From positions 1,674,001-1,738,000 of the forward strand of contig OZ244811.1 in NCBI GenBank assembly GCA_965220105.1: a stretch of 64,000 nt of DNA. The letters are read 5' to 3'. The notes beneath the pieces were generated by a model. That model was given only the letters and a program-made list of their open reading frames with translations, did not search any database and was not told where the DNA came from. A program made the translations under genes and the position numbers. Source of the DNA: Bin87 sp965220105 (GTDB lineage Bacteria > Chloroflexota > Dehalococcoidia > Lucifugimonadales > UBA3495). Shown here piece after piece: positions 8,221 through 16,223 of the stretch (the first letter of the stretch is position 1; the number at the start of each line of letters is the position of its first letter).

Positions 8221-8518
8221 AAAGCAGGACGCTGGTCTGGTCGACAGTCTGTTGGAAGTAAGGATTTTGGATGGCTGAACGAACCACTAAATCTACCGGA
8301 CGTTCAAACATGTGCTCGAGGGTTTCCAGCAAGCCAAAAAAGGTGTCGGCGTAGGTGCCGGGTGGTAACGGCTGGAACTCCACCAGAAAATCCAGGTCGC
8401 TGTTGGCGGCGTCGTATTGTGCGGTTGCGGCGGACCCGAACAGACTGAGGCTCGAAACGCGATATTGAGAACAGAGTTGTTCCAGTTCGTCCCGTCGCTG
8501 TTCGATTACTGGGTGCAT
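8210..8518 (-). CDS. mntA: MntA-type minimal nucleotidyltransferase antitoxin
   Basis: A 102-residue pol-beta-fold nucleotidyltransferase. The catalytic pattern is visible as SLFGSAATAQYDAANSDLDF (GS followed by DLD), and the third acid lies in FERPVDLVVR. It is the AMPylating antitoxin to the overlapping downstream HepT. Upstream is a truncated SRAP copy rather than a native promoter region, suggesting the pair was inserted here. Confidence 0.92.
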   Translation of the reverse strand: MHPVIEQRRDELEQLCSQYRVSSLSLFGSAATAQYDAANSDLDFLVEFQPLPPGTYADTFFGLLETLEHMFERPVDLVVRSAIQNPYFQQTVDQTSVLLYAA

Positions 8519-8591
8519 GGAAATACCCTGAAAGACCGTTTGGTGGATCGCCCATTATAACCGGATTGTACGCCAGGAGGCAGCGGAGATA

Positions 8592-8613
8592 ACATTTCCC
8601 GGTTGAAAACGAA
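8592..8613 (+). repeat. 22-bp direct repeat, left copy (imuB promoter fragment)
   Basis: Identical to 9373-9394, which carries the imuB -35 box and the left edge of the LexA box. Here it abuts the truncated SRAP copy (8619-8710) and lacks the right half of the LexA box and the -10. Confidence 0.8.
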
Positions 8614-8618
8614 AGCGG

Positions 8619-8710
8619 GGCTGGTAGATATCCCGCACGATGGTGGGAGCGAAGTTGAACTACTCGGCGAGGTCGTCGAGCTCGGAGAAGAGGCCAAAGC
8701 GTCCGCACAT
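8619..8710 (-). pseudogene. duplicated 5' end of the SRAP gene
   Basis: Reading from the ATG at 8710 gives MCGRFGLFSELDDLAE, a TAG stop, then FNFAPTIVRDIYQPR, the same as the intact SRAP start (7785-7876) over 92 bp with about four mismatches. One mismatch turns a Gln codon into TAG. The copy ends abruptly at 8619. With the intact start it flanks the MntA-HepT module, so it is a scar of a duplication or insertion, not a gene. Confidence 0.88.
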
Positions 8711-8717
8711 GATGATT

Positions 8718-8933
8718 TTAGCTGATTGGTACGTCGGCCAACGAAGTGGATGTCTGGGGTTCGGGGATTGGCATACCATCTTCACGCATCCCTTCAATGT
8801 GGAAGATGATTGCTTCACGCATCAGTAGCTCGGTCTCTTCACGCGTGTTTCCCGTAACGACGCAGCCGGGCAGGTCGGGGACGTAGGCGGAGAAATTGTC
8901 AGGTGTCTTTTCGATCACTACGACGTATTTCAT
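8718..8933 (-). CDS. hicB: HicB-type antitoxin
   Basis: 71 residues with the partial RNase H fold of HicB: MKYVVVIEKTPDNFSAYVPD, LPGCVVTGNTREETELLMRE, then AIIFHIEGMREDGMPIPEP. The short form has no clear DNA-binding tail. It starts in a 4-bp overlap (ATGA) with the end of the HicA gene, the toxin-first order. It should neutralise HicA by direct binding. Confidence 0.9.
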   Translation of the reverse strand: MKYVVVIEKTPDNFSAYVPDLPGCVVTGNTREETELLMREAIIFHIEGMREDGMPIPEPQTSTSLADVPIS

Positions 8934-9133
8934 TGTTCCTCCGTAACTCTGAGACCGGCTTGTTTCAAAATACTATTCCAACTTCCCGGAGCGAGGTCAG
9001 CGCTCGAATGTCCTGCAATCGTCACTCGGCCCGACTTCTCTGGATGCTTGTATTGACGATGACTCCCGCGAGTTCGAACCCATATCCAGCCGTCCTGTTC
9101 TATCAGCCGGATAGCGTCTCGTACTTTGGGCAT
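8930..9133 (-). CDS. hicA: HicA-type mRNA interferase toxin
   Basis: 67 residues from the ATG at 9133 (MPKVRDAIRLIEQDGWIWVR); an alternative ATG at 9154 would add seven residues. The double-stranded-RNA-binding-like fold and the catalytic His are in TRGSHRQYKHPEKSGRVTI. HicA cleaves mRNA when freed from HicB. Toxin and antitoxin genes overlap by 4 bp. Confidence 0.9.
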   Translation of the reverse strand: MPKVRDAIRLIEQDGWIWVRTRGSHRQYKHPEKSGRVTIAGHSSADLAPGSWNSILKQAGLRVTEEQ

Positions 9134-9242
9134 ACAGTGTCCGGTGGTCGCCACGCTGCGGATTTCCCGTATCGGATTGGTCCGTGGCTGTCATTATAAC
9201 TGGGTTTATCAGATGGGTCGTTGCTGCGTCATTTGTGCCCGG

Positions 9243-9333
9243 TGTCATTGCGAGCGAAGCGCAGTAATCCCGTTGCCGTCAGGGTGCTTTCCCCGCATCG
9301 AGATTGCCACGTCGCTGCGCTCCCCGCAATGAC
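9243..9333. repeat. palindromic TGTCATTGCGAG repeat, copy A2
   Basis: Starts TGTCATTGCGAGCG, has the inner CGAGATTGCCACG segment and ends CCCGCAATGAC. It lies between HicA and the imuB promoter. Confidence 0.7.
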
Positions 9334-9372
9334 CAAGAGGCCTGATTGGTTTGCAAAGCGTACACACGAGTG

Positions 9373-9394
9373 ACATTTCCCGGTTGAAAACGAA
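9373..9394 (+). repeat. 22-bp direct repeat, right copy
   Basis: Identical to 8592-8613. This copy is part of the working imuB promoter. The two copies bracket the SRAP scar and hicAB. Confidence 0.8.
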
Positions 9395-9412
9395 CAAACG
9401 TTCGTGTATTAT
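9384..9412 (+). promoter_or_regulatory. SOS promoter: LexA box inside the imuB -35/-10 spacer
   Basis: TTGAAA (9384-9389), 17-bp spacer, TATTAT (9407-9412). The spacer contains CGAACAAACGTTCG (9391-9404), a match to the Bacillus/Actinobacteria LexA operator CGAAC-N4-GTTCG. Bound LexA would block RNA polymerase directly. Expected transcription start is near 9419. Confidence 0.85.
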
Positions 9413-9445
9413 TCCCGGTGCATTGACGCTGAACGACGATGCTGG

Positions 9446-10885
9446 ATGAACGATGCTGAACGAACGATGCTAGCCGGTTGCTTTCTGATTACCCACCTGC
9501 CCATCAAGGCCGAGCTGGCCCGACGGCCCGAACTGGTCGGACGGGCGGTGGCGCTGCTGGACGGACCGGAGAGCCGTCCGCTGGTGCTGGACGCCTCCGG
9601 AGAAGCGGAGGGAGTGCAGTCGGGTCAATCGCTGGCGCTGGCGCTGTCCCGCTGCCGGGATCTTCTGACCCTGCCGGCCGACCTGACCTATTACGACGGG
9701 CTATCCGATGGCATCGGCGAGGCGCTGGCCGGAGTGGTGGACCGTATCGAGCCGGCCGACCGGGGTCGCTTCTACCTGGGGCTGGACGGCATGGCGGATA
9801 TGTACCGGGGCGAGACTGGGCTGTTCGACGCGTTGCTGGCCACTTGCCAACCCGAGTTCAGGCCGCGATTGGGCGTGGCTCGGGGCAAGTTCCCCGCCTT
9901 CTGTGCAGCGGCGCTGGCGACGGCCGGCCAGGTGCAGCGGGTGCACGGCGGTTCCGCGGCAGTGGCGGCCTGGCTGGCCACGCTGCCCGTGGGTTGGCTG
10001 CCGCTGGAGGCCGCCGACGTGGAGCGACTGCAAACCTTTGGCATCCGCACGCTGGGTCAGTTGGCGGCGTTGCCGCTGGCGGCGGCCCAGGCGCAGCTGG
10101 GCTGGGCCGGCCTGCGGGCGTGGGAGCTGTCCTACGGGATTGACCGGGAGCCGTTGCGCCCCAAAACGGCGCCGGAGCAGGTTATGGAGCGGCTGGCGTT
10201 TCCGTTCCCAATGGTGGGGTCGCAGATGCTGCGGCCAGCGCTGGAAGCCCTGACGGGACGAGCCTGGACGCGTAGCATCCTGCGTAACCGCTGCGCCGGT
10301 TGCGCGCAACTGGAGGGATCGCTGACCGAGGGCGGCGTCTGGCGCTACGGACGGGCCTTCCGTATGCCGGCCTGTTCGCCGGATGCCGCCGTCAGTGCGC
10401 TGGTGAACGGACTGGCCGCGGTGGGTCGGGACGGCGCGTCCCGCTACCCCACCGGCGAGCTGGACGATCTGTCCCTGACCCTGACCAACCTGCGGGGCGA
10501 CGCCGGCATCCAGTCCGGGTTGTGGCCCGAGCACCGGCGAGGTCTGGAGCTGGCGCGCCTGCCCGACGTGGCCGCCGGCGTGGACCGGGTGGTGGCGCTG
10601 GAACCGGGGTCGCCGCTGCCGGAACGCCGCCGGGTCTTCGCCGCCTCGCTGCGACCGCTGAGCCAGCCCCGGCCGGTGCAGGTGGCGACCCTCGGATCGG
10701 GCGTGCCGCGAAGAGTGGGGGCCAGGCCGGTGCAGCGGGTGCAGGACCTGTGGGAGGTGGAGACGGAATGGTGGCGTCCCCAGCCCGTGCACCGACGCTA
10801 CTGTTTGCTGGAACTGGACGGGGGGCGGATGGAAACGGTCTTTGAGGACCGTCGGGGCGGGGGCTGGTACCGGCAGAGCGGATAA
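9446..10885 (+). CDS. imuB: ImuB, catalytically dead Y-family polymerase homologue
   Basis: A Y-family fold (palm, fingers, little finger) without polymerase residues: the usual DxD near the N-terminus is CFLITHLPIKAELA, and the S-x-D-E motif is replaced by FYLGLDGMADMYRG. That pattern marks ImuB, which links DnaE2 to the sliding clamp in SOS mutagenesis. A frame open from GTG 9404 lies inside the promoter, so ATG 9446 is chosen (479 residues); ATG 9467 is possible. No good SD is seen. The start region contains three imperfect copies of GCTGAACGAACGAT. dnaE2 follows after 14 bp. No imuA is present. Confidence 0.88.
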   Translation: MNDAERTMLAGCFLITHLPIKAELARRPELVGRAVALLDGPESRPLVLDASGEAEGVQSGQSLALALSRCRDLLTLPADLTYYDGLSDGIGEALAGVVDRIEPADRGRFYLGLDGMADMYRGETGLFDALLATCQPEFRPRLGVARGKFPAFCAAALATAGQVQRVHGGSAAVAAWLATLPVGWLPLEAADVERLQTFGIRTLGQLAALPLAAAQAQLGWAGLRAWELSYGIDREPLRPKTAPEQVMERLAFPFPMVGSQMLRPALEALTGRAWTRSILRNRCAGCAQLEGSLTEGGVWRYGRAFRMPACSPDAAVSALVNGLAAVGRDGASRYPTGELDDLSLTLTNLRGDAGIQSGLWPEHRRGLELARLPDVAAGVDRVVALEPGSPLPERRRVFAASLRPLSQPRPVQVATLGSGVPRRVGARPVQRVQDLWEVETEWWRPQPVHRRYCLLELDGGRMETVFEDRRGGGWYRQSG

Positions 10886-10899
10886 TACGGATAGTAGAC

Positions 10900-13800
10900 G
10901 TGCCATCCGCCGAATACGTAGAGCTCAGAGCTCATTCCTGGTATTCGTTCCTGAACGGCGCATCGTCGGTGGACGAGCTGCTGGCCCGGACTGCCGAGCT
11001 GGAGCTGCCGGCCCTGGGGATGACCGACGTCAACAACCTGTGCGGCGCGCTGGAGTTCGCCCGGGCGGCCACCGCCCTGGGAATCCAGCCCATCAGCGGG
11101 GCCGACCTGCTGCTGGACGAGGGCGGTGACGCAGCACCGGTTTCGCTGCTGGCCGAGTCGGGAGCCGGCTATGCCAACGTGTCGCGCCTGCTGTCCCTGG
11201 CCTACCTGTCCGGAGGGCGGCGCACGCCGGTGGCGGATGCGACCCTGGTGCCCGAGTACACGGTCGGCCTGATCCTGCTGGCCGGCGCGCCGGGCAGCCG
11301 TCTGGCCCGGCTGGTGGACCGGAGGGAGTGGGCCGAGTCCGAGGCCACGCTGCGTCGCTACCTGGACTGGTTTGGCGGCGGCTCGGTGTACCTGGAGCTG
11401 CAACAGCACCTGGTGCAGGGCGACACCACGCGCATCCGGCGCCTCGGCGAGCTGGCAGAACGTTGCGGCGTGGAGACGGTGGCCACCAACGAGGCCTGGT
11501 ATCACCGACGCGGGCGAGCCAGGCTGCACGACGCGCTCACCGCCATCCGGCACAATCAGGCGCTATCCGAAGTGCAGCGGTTGCTCAAAACCAACCATCA
11601 GTACTGGCTGAAGTCGGAGGAAAGCATGCAGGCCCTGTTTCGGTCGACGCCGGAAGCCCTGCGGAATTCTCTCGCCATCGCGGAACGATGCTCGGACTTC
11701 AACCTGTCGGACTACATGGCCGACCGTTACCGCTTTCCCGACTGCCCGGTACCCGATGGCCACGACGCCCAGAGCTGGTTTGAAGAGCTGTGCCGGCAGG
11801 CCGCGCACCGGCGCTACGGCAGGATTGACCGGCGGGTTCGGGATCGGCTGGACGAGGAGTTTGCGTTGATTCGCCACCATGGGCTGGCCGGCTTCTTCCT
11901 GATTTACCATCGGGTGGTGCAGCTGGCCCGGGAGGTAATGCTGGAGCTGGGTCACGGCGATTCCGAAATGCCCTTGGAGTGGCAGCCGCCGGGCCGGGGA
12001 CGCGGCTCGTCGGTGGTGATGCTGACGGGCTATCTCATCGGGCTGTCCCACGTGGATCCGCTGGCCTACGACCTGTCCCTGGACCGCTTCCTGCCCGAGG
12101 ACATGTCGTCGACGCCGGACATCGACCTGGACTTCCCGCGGGATATTCGGGAGGGGCTGATCCTGCGTCTCATCGAGGAGTGGGGGTGGGATCATGCGGC
12201 GCTGACCGGCATGTTCGCCACCTACAAGTCGCGGGGCGTCATACGGGACCTGGGCAAGGCGCTGGGCCTGCCGGCGGGAGAGACCGGGCTGCTGGCGAAG
12301 CAGGTAGAGAGCCGGTCGGCGTCGAGTCTGGGCGATGAGCTGGCGCAGCTGCCGGCCTACCGGGGCAAGCTGGAGCGTGCCGGCTGGCGGGACCTGGCGG
12401 AGCTGTCGGGGCAGCTGGCCGGGTTTCCCAAGGGTCTGGCCCAGCATCCGGGGGGCATGGTCATCAGCTCGGTGCCGCTGACGGACATGGTGCCGGTGCA
12501 ACCCAGCGCCATCGCCGGTCGTTACGTCTGCCAGTGGGACAAGGACAGCGTCGACGATGCCAGCTTCGTGAAGATTGACCTGCTGGCGCTGGGCGCGCTG
12601 TCGCAGATGCAGGAGGCGGCGCAGCTGATTACCAAACGCACTGGCACGGAGCCGGACCTGAGCCGCATCGACTTCGACGACCCTGAGGTGTATGCCGACC
12701 TGTCCCGGGGCGACACGGTGGGGGTGTTCCAGGTGGAGTCGGCGGCCCAGATGCAGACCATTCCCCGGATGCAGCCCAAGGACATCTACGACCTGGCCCT
12801 GGAGGTGGCGGCGGTGCGACCGGGCGTGGGCGCCAACGACGGCGTGGCCGAGTTTCTGCGCCGGCGGCACGGCGCGCCCTGGGATTACGACCACCCGCTG
12901 GAAAAACGGGCGCTGGAGCGGTCGCTGGGGGTCATCATGTTTCAGGACCAGGTGGTGCGGCTGGGCATGGATGTGGGCGGCCTGTCGGCGAGGGAGGCCG
13001 ACCAGCTACGGCGGGCGTTCAGTCGGCGCAACAACGAGGAGCTGTTGCAGCGATATTGGGAGAAGTTTCGGAACGGGGCAATGGCGCAGGGAGCGGATGA
13101 GGCGACCGCGCAACGGATTTACGGCAAGTTCAACCCCCACTACATGTTTCCGGAGGGCCACGCCCTGGCCTTTGCGTTTACCGCTTTCCAGATGGCCTGG
13201 CTGCGCCATTACTATCCGCTGGAGTTTTTCGTGGGGCTGTTCAATCAGCAGCCCATGGGGTTCTGGGACCTTGAGACGCTGAAAGAGGATGCGCGCCGGC
13301 TCAATCTGCGGGTACTGCATCCCGACGTGAACCGGTCGAACGCCCGGTGCACTGCCGAGGGAACCGATGCCCTGCGGTTGGGGCTGACCTCGGTAAAGGG
13401 GGTGGACAGCCGGCTGGCGGAGCGCCTCCTTTTTGCCCGACAGGCGGGGAAGTTTGCCAGTCTGGGGGACCTGGTGAGCCGGTCTGGGTTGCAGCGGGAG
13501 CCCCTGGAGCGCCTGGTGCGCGCCGGCGCGATGGATGCCGTTACCGGCGCAATGGACCGGCGACGCGCATTGTGGGAAGTGGGGCTGACCTACCGCCCGG
13601 CCGGGGGTGGACAGCTGGCGTTGCCGGTATCCTTCGACGACGCGACGCCGGCGCTGGAGCCCCAAGGTCGCGCCGACCGGATGCTGGATGAGTACGAGAT
13701 GCTGGGACTCTGTCCCGATGGTCAGGTGATGGAACTAATCAGGCCGTACCTGGGCAGAGAGGTGGTTCCGGCTGAAGGGCTGCGCGCGTACCGGGACGGA

Positions 13801-14070
13801 GACATCGTGCGGGTGGCCGGTCGGGTGGTGCGCCGTCAACGTCCGCTGGCCAAGGCAGTATTCATGACGTTGGAGGATGAGACCGGGTTGATTCCGCTGG
13901 CGGTTTGGCCGGCGGAGTGGGAGCGGCTGAAGGGAGCGCTGGGTCACCGGCTGGTGCTGGTGGAGGGCCGGGTCTCCCGCCGGGACGACACGCTGAACAT
14001 CACGGTGCAAGGCGCCTGGCCGCTGGGCTGGCCGGCTTCCAGCCTCCCGGAGCCGCGGTCCTGGCGGTAG
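10900..14070 (+). CDS. dnaE2: Error-prone DNA polymerase III alpha subunit (DnaE2-type)
   Basis: 1056 residues, the usual DnaE2 length. Order: degenerate PHP domain (SWYSFLNGASSVDELLARTA, PALGMTDVNNLCGALEF), polymerase core with the catalytic pair in STPDIDLDFPRDIRE (~405) and the third Asp in ASFVKIDLLALGAL, the LAQHPGGMVIS motif, tandem HhH, and a C-terminal OB fold (YRDGDIVRVAGRVVRRQRPL). No C-terminal tau- or clamp-binding tail is apparent. With ImuB it performs translesion synthesis after DNA damage. The start is GTG, 14 bp after imuB, so it shares the LexA-controlled promoter. Confidence 0.95.
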   Translation: MPSAEYVELRAHSWYSFLNGASSVDELLARTAELELPALGMTDVNNLCGALEFARAATALGIQPISGADLLLDEGGDAAPVSLLAESGAGYANVSRLLSLAYLSGGRRTPVADATLVPEYTVGLILLAGAPGSRLARLVDRREWAESEATLRRYLDWFGGGSVYLELQQHLVQGDTTRIRRLGELAERCGVETVATNEAWYHRRGRARLHDALTAIRHNQALSEVQRLLKTNHQYWLKSEESMQALFRSTPEALRNSLAIAERCSDFNLSDYMADRYRFPDCPVPDGHDAQSWFEELCRQAAHRRYGRIDRRVRDRLDEEFALIRHHGLAGFFLIYHRVVQLAREVMLELGHGDSEMPLEWQPPGRGRGSSVVMLTGYLIGLSHVDPLAYDLSLDRFLPEDMSSTPDIDLDFPRDIREGLILRLIEEWGWDHAALTGMFATYKSRGVIRDLGKALGLPAGETGLLAKQVESRSASSLGDELAQLPAYRGKLERAGWRDLAELSGQLAGFPKGLAQHPGGMVISSVPLTDMVPVQPSAIAGRYVCQWDKDSVDDASFVKIDLLALGALSQMQEAAQLITKRTGTEPDLSRIDFDDPEVYADLSRGDTVGVFQVESAAQMQTIPRMQPKDIYDLALEVAAVRPGVGANDGVAEFLRRRHGAPWDYDHPLEKRALERSLGVIMFQDQVVRLGMDVGGLSAREADQLRRAFSRRNNEELLQRYWEKFRNGAMAQGADEATAQRIYGKFNPHYMFPEGHALAFAFTAFQMAWLRHYYPLEFFVGLFNQQPMGFWDLETLKEDARRLNLRVLHPDVNRSNARCTAEGTDALRLGLTSVKGVDSRLAERLLFARQAGKFASLGDLVSRSGLQREPLERLVRAGAMDAVTGAMDRRRALWEVGLTYRPAGGGQLALPVSFDDATPALEPQGRADRMLDEYEMLGLCPDGQVMELIRPYLGREVVPAEGLRAYRDGDIVRVAGRVVRRQRPLAKAVFMTLEDETGLIPLAVWPAEWERLKGALGHRLVLVEGRVSRRDDTLNITVQGAWPLGWPASSLPEPRSWR

Positions 14071-14090
14071 AGGGCTGACGCACCTGCCTG

Positions 14091-14213
14091 CAGGGTCTTT
14101 CGGTTGTCCCCCGATGTCATTGCGAGCGCAGCGTGGCAATCTCGCAGGCGAATCGACCAACGCTGTCGACAGATTACCCTTGACCGCTACGTGCCGATAA
14201 TCGAAAGACCCTG
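14091..14213. mobile_element. MITE-like element with 15-bp terminal inverted repeats
   Basis: Ends are CAGGGTCTTTCGGTT (14091-14105) and AATCGAAAGACCCTG (14199-14213), inverted with one mismatch. The interior carries TGTCATTGCGAGCGCAGCG and GTGGCAATCTCG. A diverged second copy is at 23550-23668. It has no ORF, so any movement must be in trans. The whole 14071-14519 gap is repeats. Confidence 0.7.
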
Positions 14214-14253
14214 CACCTGACTGGCCTTCTCCTTGCTGGAGACCATGGTTATC

Positions 14254-14290
14254 TGTCATAGCGAGGAGCGTAGTCACGTGGCAATCTCAT
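14254..14290. repeat. partial TGTCAT(T/A)GCGAGG repeat, copy A4
   Basis: One arm only (TGTCATAGCGAGGAGC then GTGGCAATCTCAT). Confidence 0.55.
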
Positions 14291-14298
14291 CAAAAAAG

Positions 14299-14458
14299 CC
14301 CCTCTCCCACCGGAGACCGTAGAATAATGTTGTCATTGCGAGGAGCGATAGCGACGTGGCAATCCCGTTCCCGTAGCGACAATCGTAGCTTCGGGTTCGA
14401 GATTGCTACGCTTCGCCCGCAATGACAATTTACGCAAAGGTCTCCATCGGGAGAGGGG
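14299..14458. repeat. B-type palindrome split by a nested A-type repeat
   Basis: Left arm CCCCTCTCCCACCGGAGACC (from 14299) and right arm GGTCTCCATCGGGAGAGGGG (to 14458) are inverted copies. Between them lies a complete A-type element (14331-14427, TGTCATTGCGAGGAGC ... CCCGCAATGACA), so one repeat appears inserted in the other. Confidence 0.65.
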
Positions 14459-14519
14459 TTAGGGTGAGGGCAATCTCATCTCCCTCGTGGAAATGACACC
14501 AAGCAATGACGTAAAAAGG

Positions 14520-15551
14520 TTACAAATCGAACATCAGCACCCACATGGGCCCCTGCCCGACGTCGTAGACTTCCAGCGGTTCGAGCGCACCCGAATCCTG
14601 GTCGATTCGATAGGAAGCCAGCCGTCCGGAGTCCAGGCCGGCAGCGTAGAGGTAATTGCCCGACGGGTCGATGCTGAAGGCGCGGGGAATGGGTTCGGTG
14701 GACACCCGCCCCAAAGCGGTAAGGCTACCGTCGGACTGATCCACCGCGAAGCCGGCGATGCTGTTGTGTCCCCGATTGGGGGCGAAAAGAAACTTGCCCG
14801 ACGGGGTTATCTGGATTTGAGAGCAGGAGTTTCGTTCGGTGAAGTCGTCGGGCAGGGTGGGCACAGTCTGGAAGGGCGTAAGGGCGCCCGCGTCCTGATC
14901 GAAGCGGTAGGCGGTGACGCTGCAACCCTGCTCGTTTGAGGAATAAACCACGTCCAGGTTTGGGTTGAAACAGATGTGGCGCGGGCCTTCCGGGGCGTTG
15001 GGAATCGCCCGGTCCGGAGTGTTGGCGGTGAGGTTGCCGGATTCCTGGTCGAACCGGAACTGGAAGATGGCGTTGAGTCCGGTGTGGTTGCCCTCGGCGA
15101 TATGGGGAACGAAGGCGTAGCGGTTGGAGGGGTCGGTCTGAACGTAGTGGGCGCCCAGGCCGGTTTCCCGCCACTCGATGGGCGATGCTTGCAGGACGCC
15201 ATCCCCGCCAAAGCCATGCACGCCAACCCGCGCCTGGTAGTAGTAAGCGGAAAGCAGGTAGTTGCCGGTGCGATCGGTGGAGAGATGCACCGGGTCGCCA
15301 TCGAGACCAACGCTGTTCAGTTGGGCCAGCGCGCCGTTGCCGTCGTCGACGCTGAAGCTGGTGAGTCCAAACTCGCCCGGACGGCGCCGGCCCACGAAGA
15401 CGAAACGTTTTTGCGGGTCCACCGCCATGGGGGCGGGCATGCCGGCCAGGGGGAATTCATCCTGCTGCTGCAACGAGCCGTTCTGCGCGTCCAGCGTGTA
15501 ATGGGAGATCCGGTCTTCCTGCTGGAGGGATACGTACATGTGGGTGGTCAT
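14520..15551 (-). CDS. lactonase-family seven-bladed beta-propeller protein
   Basis: 343 residues with repeated blades of the 6-phosphogluconolactonase (Pgl/YbhE) type: YTLDAQNGSLQQQDEFPLAG, DPQKRFVFVG, YRFDQDAGALTPFQTVP, ITPSGKFLFAPNRGHNSIAG, SIDPSGNYLYAAG. Family members hydrolyse sugar lactones or muconolactone-like rings, while others are secreted or of unknown role. No signal peptide is seen, so cytoplasmic. GAGGAG precedes the ATG. It stands alone on this strand, so context does not name the substrate. Confidence 0.88.
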   Translation of the reverse strand: MTTHMYVSLQQEDRISHYTLDAQNGSLQQQDEFPLAGMPAPMAVDPQKRFVFVGRRRPGEFGLTSFSVDDGNGALAQLNSVGLDGDPVHLSTDRTGNYLLSAYYYQARVGVHGFGGDGVLQASPIEWRETGLGAHYVQTDPSNRYAFVPHIAEGNHTGLNAIFQFRFDQESGNLTANTPDRAIPNAPEGPRHICFNPNLDVVYSSNEQGCSVTAYRFDQDAGALTPFQTVPTLPDDFTERNSCSQIQITPSGKFLFAPNRGHNSIAGFAVDQSDGSLTALGRVSTEPIPRAFSIDPSGNYLYAAGLDSGRLASYRIDQDSGALEPLEVYDVGQGPMWVLMFDL

Positions 15552-15766
15552 TTTGGCAACTCCTCGCCGGATTGTTTGCCGCCCATCGTACCACCCTCAG
15601 GGTGCCCGGCGGGGGTGTCCCGAGAGCGACAGTCAGCGGGCGGTTCGGCGAGCGCTCCATTTGACATCGTTGCTGGAATTTGAGTATTCTTGGCCGAGCA
15701 GAATACCCCCAATCAGGTTGCATTCCGGGCTAAAATTCCGAGGATTGGCAACGAAGAGGCAAAGAT

Positions 15767-16177
15767 ATGGTAAAGCAGGGTGTGGTACCCGACGAGTTAA
15801 ATAAACCCTTCTGGGACGCTGCCAACGAGGAACGTCTGGTCATCCAGAATTGCAGCGCCTGCGACAGGCTGCAATATCCGTTTGCTCCGGTTTGCGGGCA
15901 GTGCCGCTCGGGCGATAATCTGGAGTGGAAGGAAGTCAGCGGACGGGGCAAGATTTACAACTACGGGGTGGTGTACGACTGCCCGGTGGCAACGTTGAAG
16001 GAGGACTTGCCTTTCAACCTTGCTGCGGTAACGTTGGAAGAAGACCCCGGCATACTGTTTTATTCCCACCTCCCCGGGACGCCGGTGGACGAGGTTCCGG
16101 TAGGAGGCAGCGTCCAGGTAATATTTGAGGCGACGGCCAACGGACAAAAAGTGCCCGAATGGCAGGTTACCGGCTAA
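15767..16177 (+). CDS. DUF35 OB-fold / zinc-ribbon partner of thiolase
   Basis: 136 residues with an N-terminal rubredoxin-like zinc ribbon, CSACDRLQYPFAPVCGQC (two CxxC), and a C-terminal OB fold (GRGKIYNYGVVYD, VPVGGSVQVIFEA). DUF35 proteins bind next to thiolase- or HMG-CoA-synthase-type enzymes and channel acyl-CoA. The thiolase-like gene starts 46 bp downstream on the same strand, the usual pairing. Confidence 0.92.
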   Translation: MVKQGVVPDELNKPFWDAANEERLVIQNCSACDRLQYPFAPVCGQCRSGDNLEWKEVSGRGKIYNYGVVYDCPVATLKEDLPFNLAAVTLEEDPGILFYSHLPGTPVDEVPVGGSVQVIFEATANGQKVPEWQVTG

Positions 16178-16223
16178 CGTGAATCGACAGCCGCTTCGAT
16201 TAGTTCGCAACTAGGAGTCAACT

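Noticed and set aside
9404..9445. GTG 9404 as the imuB start
   Set aside because: It overlaps the LexA box and the -10, so it would precede the transcript start.
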